Shown: piece by piece, positions 8,422 through 14,516 of the stretch
Position numbering within the stretch: position 1 is the first letter of the stretch
Layout of the letters: every line of letters begins with the position of its first letter
Assembly (NCBI GenBank): GCA_934167785.1
Contig: CAKPLX010000021.1
Location: forward strand, 1-17,805
Direction: 5' to 3'
DNA length: 17,805 bases
DNA from: an uncultured Bacilli bacterium
GTDB lineage: Bacteria; Bacillota_I; Bacilli_A; RF39; UBA660
Program-made: the position numbers and the translations under genes
The notes under the pieces: model-generated
Databases searched by the model: none
Seen by the model: the letters and a program-made list of their open reading frames with translations, nothing else
Told to the model about the DNA's origin: nothing

Positions 8422-9530
8422 TAGTCTTTCCCTTCATTATAAATTTTTTTTAGTTTATCTATTTCTGTTTTTATATCCAAATTTTTTTTCACAAACAAAT
8501 CAAGATTTACTTTTCTATTAATACATTTTATTTTTTGTTCTAATATACTATCTTTCCATTCTTTTATATTCAGCCTCAACATTTTGCATCTTTCAAAATC
8601 TATAATAGCCTTTTTATCAATATTATCAGATAATATTATTGGTAATCCAGAAGCTTGTGCTTCTATAGATACAACTGGTAATCCTTCCCACAAACTAGGT
8701 AAAATAAATATATCAAAAGCACTATACATTTGATTTGAATTATTAACTACCCCTGGTAAAATAACCTTTTCTTGCAAATCATATTCTTTAATTTTTTTAA
8801 TAATATATTCTTTTTGTTCTCCATCCCCAACTAAAAATAACACACAATTCTCATCTTCTTGGCATATCTGTTTAAATAAATCTATTATAAAAGTTTGATT
8901 TTTTTGTTTAGTAAATCTCCCTATATGTCCTATGACATATTTGTTATCACCAATATTATATTTTTTTCTTATTTCTTTTCTTACATTTTGATCAAATTGA
9001 TATTTTTCTAAATTCATTGCATTATATAATATCTCAAATTTATTTTCACCAAACATATACTTTCCAGCATCTTTTCCACAAGCAACCAAATGTGTAGCAT
9101 TTTTTATACATATTTGTTTTAATATTTTTTCAACTAACTTTATAACTATATTTTTTTTTCTTGTATCAGAATTATGCGAATGGCAAATCCTTATTTTTAT
9201 TTTTAACTTTTTAGCTGCAATTAATGGTATAAAATTCATTAATGTCATATGACAATGAACTACATCAATCTTATTTTTTTTCAAAAAATCATAGGTTGCC
9301 TTATAATTTTTTATTGGATGTTTAACTTTTGAAGGTATTCTTTTTAAAGAAAAACCTATTTTTTCTAATTCGTCAATATTTTTTTCAGCAGGCTCATGTT
9401 GATATAATAAATACCATTCATATAAGTCGTTACCTATATTACTACAATAATTATATATCATTGCTTCAACACCGCCAGACTTTAAACCACAAACAATATG
9501 GCAAACTTTAATTTTATTCATATATTTCAT
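8421..9530 (-). CDS. GT4 family glycosyltransferase (EpsF/CapH-like)
   Basis: A 369-residue GT-B glycosyltransferase of family 4. The N-terminal domain has the acceptor-side GGVE at 19-22 and HSHNSDTRK (about 117-125). The C-terminal nucleotide-sugar domain has GHIGRFTKQKN at 201-211 and the donor-binding PSLWEGLPVVSIEAQASG at 278-295, with the usual E-x7-E pair (E282, E290). It resembles the EpsF/CapH group of exopolysaccharide enzymes. The first ATG (9530) has little ribosome-site support; the fourth codon, also ATG (9521), has GGA 9 bases upstream and gives an N-terminus MNKIKV typical of the family, so the true start may be 9521. In either case it overlaps the preceding GT4 gene by a few bases. 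Confidence 0.92.
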   Translation of the reverse strand: MKYMNKIKVCHIVCGLKSGGVEAMIYNYCSNIGNDLYEWYLLYQHEPAEKNIDELEKIGFSLKRIPSKVKHPIKNYKATYDFLKKNKIDVVHCHMTLMNFIPLIAAKKLKIKIRICHSHNSDTRKKNIVIKLVEKILKQICIKNATHLVACGKDAGKYMFGENKFEILYNAMNLEKYQFDQNVRKEIRKKYNIGDNKYVIGHIGRFTKQKNQTFIIDLFKQICQEDENCVLFLVGDGEQKEYIIKKIKEYDLQEKVILPGVVNNSNQMYSAFDIFILPSLWEGLPVVSIEAQASGLPIILSDNIDKKAIIDFERCKMLRLNIKEWKDSILEQKIKCINRKVNLDLFVKKNLDIKTEIDKLKKIYNEGKD

Positions 9531-10635
9531 TCCATTTCATATAAGTATCTTGCAATTTTTTTGCTTCTATTTTTATATTATATCCACTGTTATCAATACT
9601 TTTAAAATAATTCATTCTTTTTTCTGTTTTCAACACATCTAATATTTTTTTATTCCATTCCTCTAACGAATCATTCAAACTAACAAATTCTATATTTTTA
9701 TTAATTTTTACAACATTTGGAACTTCTGTAGAACAAACACATGATAAACCTGAAACTTGAGCTTCTATAATTACCATACCTAGCCCTTCATAAAGTGATG
9801 GAAATAAAAATAAATCCATTGCTTGATATAATTCATCTACATCTTCTCTCTGTCCAAGGAATTTTACATTTTCACTTAATCCAATTTTTTTCACTTTTTC
9901 TTTAATTTCGTCTTTAAGTGGTCCTTGCCCTATTAATAATAAAATACTATTTTTATTTTCATTATGTATATATTTAAAAACTTCTATTAAGAAATCGTGA
10001 TTTTTTTGTTTTACAAATCTTCCAACATGCCCTATCACCAATGTATCTTCTTTTATATTTAATTCCAATCTTTTACTATATCTTTTTTTTTCATCATATG
10101 CAAACTTATATATATCTATTGCATTATTAATTAATATAACTTCTCCTTTATCATACGTTTTATTTCCAAACAACCACCTTCCTGCAATTTCACTACAGCA
10201 CATATAATGTGTTGCATAAACTTTACTAAATGGTCTTAATAAATTTTTCAATAAGTTTTTTTTCCATTCTCTTTTATTTGTGGTTGAGTGACTATGAGCT
10301 ATTCTAATAGGAACACTAGCTTTTTTTGCAGCTCTTAATGAAAAAAAAGATAATGCATTTATATGAGAATGAACAATATTATATTTATTTTTCTTAAATA
10401 TTTGTATTAATTTTTTTTGATATTTAAATACATTTTGATATGGTGGAACTAAAATAATATTTCCACCCATATTTTTTATTTTTTCATAAGGTATATTTGT
10501 TGAATCTTCATCGCATATAAAATCAAATTGTATCTTTGAATGGTCTATATTGGAATAATAATTCATTACAACATTTTCTACTCCTCCTCCGACCCATTTT
10601 CCCATTATTTGTGCTATCCTAATTGTTTTATTCAC
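9514..10635 (-). CDS. GT4 family glycosyltransferase (EpsF-like)
   Basis: A 373-residue family 4 glycosyltransferase. GGGVE is at 16-20, HSHSTTNKREWKK at about 114-126, GHVGRFVKQKN at 202-212, and FPSLYEGLGMVIIEAQVSG at 278-296 with the E-x7-E pair E283/E291. It is a paralogue of the next gene in the operon (same order of motifs) and probably adds the second sugar, right after the initiating transferase. The start is GTG, not ATG: the stop TAG of the sugar transferase overlaps it as TAGTG, and a good AAGGAG lies 7 bases upstream, so reinitiation by the same ribosomes is likely. Confidence 0.92.
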   Translation of the reverse strand: MNKTIRIAQIMGKWVGGGVENVVMNYYSNIDHSKIQFDFICDEDSTNIPYEKIKNMGGNIILVPPYQNVFKYQKKLIQIFKKNKYNIVHSHINALSFFSLRAAKKASVPIRIAHSHSTTNKREWKKNLLKNLLRPFSKVYATHYMCCSEIAGRWLFGNKTYDKGEVILINNAIDIYKFAYDEKKRYSKRLELNIKEDTLVIGHVGRFVKQKNHDFLIEVFKYIHNENKNSILLLIGQGPLKDEIKEKVKKIGLSENVKFLGQREDVDELYQAMDLFLFPSLYEGLGMVIIEAQVSGLSCVCSTEVPNVVKINKNIEFVSLNDSLEEWNKKILDVLKTEKRMNYFKSIDNSGYNIKIEAKKLQDTYMKWNEIYE

Positions 10636-11342
10636 TATCTAGCTCCTTCTTTTTCGAATATTTTTAAAAAAGTTTTTATTAAAAACTTAGTATCTCCCCA
10701 TAAAGTTCTATCATGAATATAATCCATATCCATTTTCATTCTTGTTTCAAAATCTGTTTCACTTCTACCATTCACTTGCCAATACCCAGTAAGTCCAGGT
10801 TTTACAGAAGTAATAACATCATAATTATCCCCCATATCTTTTATTTCTCTATGTAAATATGGACGTGGTCCAACAAGACTCATATCCCCTTTCAAAACAT
10901 TTATAAATTGTGGTACTTCATCAACACTAGTTTTTCTTAAAAAATTTCCTAATTTAGTAATTCTTGGATCATTTTTTAATTTTTTATATTTTTTATACTC
11001 TAATCTTGCATCTTCATTTTCTTCTAAATACTTTTCTAATTTTTCATCTGCATTCATTACCATTGATCTAAATTTATAAAATCTAAATTCTTTTCCGTTT
11101 TTTCCAATTCTTAGTTGTTCATAAAACATAGGACCATCATCTTCTTTAAGAACTTTTCTTGCTATATAAACAGCCACAGTTATAGGAACTAGTAGAACAC
11201 ATCCTACTAATCCACCTAAAATATCTATCAATCTTTTTACTACTTTATATAAAACTTTTCTAACTTCTACTTTTTCTTTTATATTTGGTTGTACAATTGC
11301 TTTGTCCACAATAATATTGCTTTCGCTGACATTTGCATTCAT
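10635..11342 (-). CDS. Initiating undecaprenyl-phosphate sugar phosphotransferase
   Basis: A 235-residue bacterial sugar transferase (polyprenyl-phosphate hexose-1-phosphate transferase family, the short PglC/WcaJ-C-terminal type). It loads the first sugar phosphate onto undecaprenyl phosphate at the cytoplasmic face. After a 30-residue variable N-terminus comes one membrane-inserted hydrophobic segment (about 38-61, KRLIDILGGLVGC), then FYKFRSM at 88-94, NDPRITKLG at 124-132, RKTSVDEVPQF at 136-146 with the catalytic Asp-Glu pair at 141-142, SLVGPRPY at 155-162 and PGLTGYWQVNGRS at 182-194. All core motifs are intact. It is the first gene of the operon, 32 bases from the predicted transcription start, with AAGGGGG before the ATG. 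The sugar (for example Gal, GlcNAc or a diamino sugar) cannot be decided from sequence. Confidence 0.95.
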   Translation of the reverse strand: MNANVSESNIIVDKAIVQPNIKEKVEVRKVLYKVVKRLIDILGGLVGCVLLVPITVAVYIARKVLKEDDGPMFYEQLRIGKNGKEFRFYKFRSMVMNADEKLEKYLEENEDARLEYKKYKKLKNDPRITKLGNFLRKTSVDEVPQFINVLKGDMSLVGPRPYLHREIKDMGDNYDVITSVKPGLTGYWQVNGRSETDFETRMKMDMDYIHDRTLWGDTKFLIKTFLKIFEKEGAR

Positions 11343-11380
11343 AATACATCCCCCTTATAAACTTGCTCAAATACAACTTT

Positions 11381-11409
11381 ATTATATATTATAACTCTCT
11401 TCTTTTCAA
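11381..11409 (-). promoter_or_regulatory. Sigma-A-type promoter of the polysaccharide operon
   Basis: On the minus strand TTGAAA (11404-11409) and TATAAT (11381-11386) are separated by exactly 17 bases: five of six and six of six matches to consensus. Transcription would start near 11374, leaving a leader of about 32 bases before the sugar transferase ATG. It is the only good promoter I found for the genes down to 124. Confidence 0.8.
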
Positions 11410-11445
11410 CCTTTTTTGTGTCATTTTTCGATATTTTTTTACTAA

Positions 11446-11486
11446 AGAAGTCTAAAGTACTATTGTTTTCAATACTTGAGACTTCT
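11446..11486 (-). terminator. Long hairpin after the LCP gene, probable terminator or operator-like site
   Basis: An inverted repeat of 14 bases with one mismatch (AGAAGTCT...AGACTTCT as outer arms, 11446-11453 with 11479-11486), extended by an inner ATTG-TTTT-CAAT. It lies 20 bases past the LCP stop codon and 36 bases upstream of the operon's -35 box. The minus-strand tail after the stem has only a short T stretch (CTTCTTTAG), so termination may be incomplete; a DNA-binding or antitermination role for the downstream promoter is the alternative. Confidence 0.55.
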
Positions 11487-11505
11487 CTAGTAATTTTTGT
11501 ATATT

Positions 11506-12654
11506 TTATTTATTATATCCTGTCTTTTTTATTATACTGTTGCTTACACTTTTTACAGTTTCAGATGGTGTATAATTGTCTTCTCCAAATGCTTCTTTAT
11601 GTAGTTGTATTACATTGCTTTCTAGTGTTACTGGTATTCCATACCATCTATCCATTGTTATTCCTTTTGTTTGATATGGCCATCCAATGCTTTCTCCTAC
11701 TTTGTATTTTGCCATACTAGGTACCATTGATATTATATCGCCTGTTGTTATGTTTGTATATACTGATGGTAATATTTTGTCTGCAAATGTATTTATTTGT
11801 GCTACACTCTTTGTTTTTAATTTGTTAAACATTGCTTCGATTACTGTTCTCATTCTTTCTGTTCTTTTATAATCTCCACCTGCTGTATATCTAATTCTTG
11901 AGTAAGCTACTGCTTGTACTCCATCTACATTATATGTTCCTGCTTGTGTTATGTGGTTTGAGGCTTTTCCTGTTACTTTTGATGTTTCATCTATATATCC
12001 ATTTATATATTTTGTTTCTTCGGCTGTTATATTTAATGTTACTCCTCCTAGTTGGTCTACTGCTTTTGCAACTGAGTCGAAGTTTACTGTTACGAATTCT
12101 TTTATGTTTAAGTCTAAGTTTTTGTTAAGTGTGCTTATTGCTAGTGGTGCTTCTCCATATGAGTATGCGTGTGTTATTTTGTCTAATCCGTGTCCATCTA
12201 TATTTACATATGTATCTCTGTATACTGATATTAGTTTTATATCTCCTGTTGAGTTATTTATACTTGCAATTATTATACAGTCACTTCTGTTTCCTATTCC
12301 ATAATCATCTGATCTACTGTCTACACCAAATATTGCAATATTTCTGTAACCTGATAGATTTTCTTTTGCTTCTTGTGATATTCCTAAGTCTTCTTCATTT
12401 AAATCTATTTTTTGCATTTTTCCTAATTTGTTATTTACATACCAGAACATTGCTCCTACTAGTATGGCTAATATTATTACTAGTGTTAAAACTATTTTTC
12501 CAAATAATTTTAATTTCCCATGTTTTTTCTTTGTTTTTGATTTTGTTTTTTGCATATTATCACCATCTTTTCTGAATGCTTTTGGTATTTCTTCCTCTTC
12601 TTCTATTCTTTTTGTTTGTTTTTCTCTTCTTCCTTCGCTGTGTTTTCCAGCCAT
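11506..12654 (-). CDS. LytR-CpsA-Psr (LCP) family glycopolymer ligase
   Basis: A 382-residue membrane-anchored protein. A charged, Lys/Glu-rich cytoplasmic N-terminus (1-48) is followed by one membrane segment (about 50-72) and an extracellular LCP domain (about 104-280). The LCP landmarks are present: NIAIFGVDSR at 105-114, RSD at 123-125, SVYRDTYVNI at 143-152, KITHAYSYG at 159-167 and YSRIRYT...DYKRTERMR at 251-269, with the Arg and Asp residues that bind the lipid pyrophosphate. The family moves undecaprenyl-linked glycopolymers (teichoic acid, capsule) to peptidoglycan; its older label as a transcriptional attenuator is outdated. Its place just before the polysaccharide operon suggests that it attaches that product, but it is a separate transcription unit, so this is inference. 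GGGG lies 10 bases before the ATG. A TATAAT sequence at 12689-12694 has no good -35, so transcription probably comes from the promoter before the upstream small gene. Confidence 0.93.
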   Translation of the reverse strand: MAGKHSEGRREKQTKRIEEEEEIPKAFRKDGDNMQKTKSKTKKKHGKLKLFGKIVLTLVIILAILVGAMFWYVNNKLGKMQKIDLNEEDLGISQEAKENLSGYRNIAIFGVDSRSDDYGIGNRSDCIIIASINNSTGDIKLISVYRDTYVNIDGHGLDKITHAYSYGEAPLAISTLNKNLDLNIKEFVTVNFDSVAKAVDQLGGVTLNITAEETKYINGYIDETSKVTGKASNHITQAGTYNVDGVQAVAYSRIRYTAGGDYKRTERMRTVIEAMFNKLKTKSVAQINTFADKILPSVYTNITTGDIISMVPSMAKYKVGESIGWPYQTKGITMDRWYGIPVTLESNVIQLHKEAFGEDNYTPSETVKSVSNSIIKKTGYNK

Positions 12655-12716
12655 TTTAAATCGCCCCTTTTTCTTTTTTATTTTATCGATTATAGTTTAT
12701 TTAGATTCAGTTAGTA

Positions 12717-13049
12717 TTAACTTGATGCCCATCTAAACATTTTTATATCATTATATTTTTTTAGTACTTGTTTGTATTTTTCATATTCTTCGTCCCACAG
12801 TTCTTCTGGTACTTTGTCAAATGCTGTAAATATTTTTTCTGCTTCTGTTAAGTATATTACTTGTTCTTGTGGTGACATTGCTTGATATTGTTTTGCGAAT
12901 TTATTTAGCTTGTCTAACATTTCGTTTGCTTCTATAAAGTCCCAAAAGTCTTTTACTTTTAATCCTAATAGTTTTATTTGCATTACTGCGTATAATATCA
13001 AAGCAAATATTATGAATATTAATACATATACTATTGCTAGTAATCCCAT
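12717..13049 (-). CDS. Small membrane-anchored protein of unknown function
   Basis: A 110-residue protein that I do not recognise. One membrane segment sits at the very N-terminus (about 2-24); the rest is charged and probably helical (KDFWDFIEANEMLDKLNKF, then SPQEQVIYLTEAEKIFTAFDKVP and EELWDEEYEKYKQVLKK), rich in Glu, Lys and aromatic residues. I chose ATG at 13049 over a TTG ten codons earlier (13079): AAAGGTGG lies 7 bases before the ATG, and the predicted transcription start (near 13085) leaves no room for a ribosome site before the TTG. The LCP gene follows after 62 bases and probably shares its promoter, so it may be a membrane helper for wall-polymer attachment; that is a guess from position only. 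Confidence 0.75.
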   Translation of the reverse strand: MGLLAIVYVLIFIIFALILYAVMQIKLLGLKVKDFWDFIEANEMLDKLNKFAKQYQAMSPQEQVIYLTEAEKIFTAFDKVPEELWDEEYEKYKQVLKKYNDIKMFRWASS

Positions 13050-13091
13050 CTTTCTACCACCTTTTTTGGTTCTTTTCAATCGTGTATTTTA

Positions 13092-13120
13092 ATTGTAACA
13101 TATATGATTTTTTTTTGCAA
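13092..13120 (-). promoter_or_regulatory. Extended -10 promoter for the small membrane protein and LCP gene
   Basis: On the minus strand TTGCAA (13115-13120), 17 bases, then TACAAT (13092-13097) preceded by TGT, an extended -10 element. Transcription would begin near 13085, about 36 bases before the ATG at 13049. The rest of the gap between 13121 and 13174 is A/T-rich sequence with no other signal that I can see. Confidence 0.7.
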
Positions 13121-13174
13121 ACTTTTTTGGGGTATTTTATTATATTTTGTCGTTATTTTTTTATTGCATCAAAG

Positions 13175-13214
13175 AAGTGCCTATTTTTAGCTTTTTATAA
13201 GCTTTTAGGCACTT
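13175..13214 (-). terminator. Terminator hairpin, copy 1 of an identical 40-bp element
   Basis: Nine-base arms AAGTGCCTA/TAGGCACTT enclose an A/T-rich stretch with an inner AGCTT/AAGCT stem, giving a two-tier hairpin. On the minus strand an outer ATCAAAG/CTTTGAT pairing can extend the stem across a 3-base bulge. It starts 6 bases after the surface-protein stop codon. The downstream T tract is weak (CTTCTTTG). The same 40 bases recur without change at 17534-17573. Confidence 0.75.
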
Positions 13215-13220
13215 TGATTT

Positions 13221-14429
13221 TTACTGTTTTTTTCTAAAAAATAATATAAAAATTGTTATTATAGCAATAATAAGCAATATTGATAATGCACTTATAAGTA
13301 TTTTATAGCTTTTGTTATTATTTGTTATGTCTTTTGTTTCATAATATTGAAATGTTCCATCTTTTTTGTCATATTTATAATAATTATATTCACCATCGTT
13401 TAAATTCATTGCATATACAACAGCGAATCTATCATCTATTTCGTATGCATTATATTCTTGGTCATCTATTATTATAGTTGTTTTATTATAGCCATTTAAT
13501 TCTCCGTCTGTAATAAATAAAGTTAACAATTTTGATGTTGTTTCATTGTATATTTTATAAGTATTATTGTTATATACTGCTGTCATTGTTTTTCCATTTT
13601 CATCTTTTATACCAATTATTGTAAGTTTAGTTATTGGGCTTTCTAATGCTGGTATGTCTATTTCATTTATTTTTATACTTGTGTCTTCATATGAATTTAA
13701 TTTTGGTAGTTCTTCTCTATTTTCTATTACAGTATATTCTTTTTCATTTATTTTTATTTTAATTAATTTTCTTTCCTCTTGTGTTTGTTCTGTTTTTTCT
13801 TGTTCTTCCTCTTTTTCTTTTTGTTTATTTTCTGTTACTTGATTTTCTGTTGTTGAATTTGTCTTATCTGTTTTTTTATCTTCATTCTGTTTTGATGTTT
13901 GTGTTTGAGGACTATTAGTATTTGTATTTTGATTTGGTTTTGACTGTGGCTGTTGATTTTGTGTTGTTCCTCCATTTTCTGTGTTTGGCTTTGAAGAAGG
14001 ATTGCTTGGAGTTGGTGTTGGAGTAGGTGCAGGAGTTGGTGTTGGAACTGGGGTTGTTTTTGCCGTTACTGAAATTGTTTTCGAAGATGATATGTCTGTA
14101 TTTTTGCCATCTTGAGTTGTTACATCTCCTGATACTTTAATATTTATACTTCCTGTTCCTTTGCTATTGCAAGTAATACTAAATGTTTTTGTTGTATTTA
14201 ATGCATCTTCTGTTGCATCTGCATAACTTTTTGTAACTCCATCTGTTGCTCCAGATGCTGTTATTTTTATATTCCATGCGGCAACATTTGATATTGTAAC
14301 TTTTATAGTAACATTGTTTCCGCTTTCTACTGAAGATGGTGCACTAATTGATACACCACCAGCAGCCAATACTACTTGTGGGAATATTAGCATTATTGCC
14401 AATATTAATGTTATATATATTTTTTTCAT
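13221..14429 (-). CDS. Membrane-anchored surface protein with Ig/cohesin-like domain and Pro-Thr linker
   Basis: A 402-residue type I membrane surface protein. Signal peptide 1-23 (cleavage near LAA-GG). Residues 24-124 form a beta-rich domain (VSISAPSSVESGNNVTIKVTI, AWNIKI, FSITCNSKGTGSINIKVSG) like a bacterial Ig-like or short cohesin-like domain; at about 100 residues it is shorter than a usual cohesin (about 140). A Thr-Pro repeat linker (125-142) leads into a low-complexity Asn/Gln/Thr then Lys/Glu region (143-221). A second, unrecognised domain (222-372), rich in Tyr, Asp and Asn, is followed by one membrane segment (about 377-398) and the tail RKKQ. There is no LPXTG sorting motif. The gene follows the metalloprotease after 87 bases with the same leader, so the two are probably co-expressed and work together at the cell surface. 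AAAGGA lies 11 bases before the ATG. Confidence 0.8.
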   Translation of the reverse strand: MKKIYITLILAIMLIFPQVVLAAGGVSISAPSSVESGNNVTIKVTISNVAAWNIKITASGATDGVTKSYADATEDALNTTKTFSITCNSKGTGSINIKVSGDVTTQDGKNTDISSSKTISVTAKTTPVPTPTPAPTPTPTPSNPSSKPNTENGGTTQNQQPQSKPNQNTNTNSPQTQTSKQNEDKKTDKTNSTTENQVTENKQKEKEEEQEKTEQTQEERKLIKIKINEKEYTVIENREELPKLNSYEDTSIKINEIDIPALESPITKLTIIGIKDENGKTMTAVYNNNTYKIYNETTSKLLTLFITDGELNGYNKTTIIIDDQEYNAYEIDDRFAVVYAMNLNDGEYNYYKYDKKDGTFQYYETKDITNNNKSYKILISALSILLIIAIITIFILFFRKKQ

Positions 14430-14505
14430 ATTTACTGATATTCCTTTCTTACAAGGTGCAAAATTTGATCAAAAATATTGTATTTCACAATTATTTTTCA
14501 AACTT
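14430..14505 (-). promoter_or_regulatory. Conserved 5' leader element, copy 2
   Basis: The 76 bases before the surface-protein ATG match the 76 bases before the metalloprotease ATG without gaps (68 of 79 including ATG). The copy contains the palindrome ATTGT-GAAAT-ACAAT and ends in CCTT-GTAAGA-AAGG, where AAGG is part of the ribosome site. It lies wholly within the gap after the protease stop codon. No strong promoter is evident in it, so it may act as RNA or as an operator. Confidence 0.7.
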
Positions 14506-14516
14506 ATCTCCTTATT

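Noticed and set aside
12129..12575. 148-codon plus-strand open frame, and other plus-strand frames such as 161-541, 11951-12304, 13567-13842 and 17020-17400
   Set aside because: Each lies opposite a well-supported minus-strand gene, has biased hydrophobic Leu/Phe/Ile-rich or low-complexity translation and no ribosome site of note.
13050..13079. TTG at 13079 as start of the small membrane protein
   Set aside because: It would lie about 6 bases after the predicted transcription start, without a ribosome site; AAAGGTGG before the ATG at 13049 fits better.
14005..14050. Short tandem DNA repeats of GTTGGT/GTAGGT type
   Set aside because: They simply encode the Thr-Pro linker of the surface protein and are not an independent element or a CRISPR.
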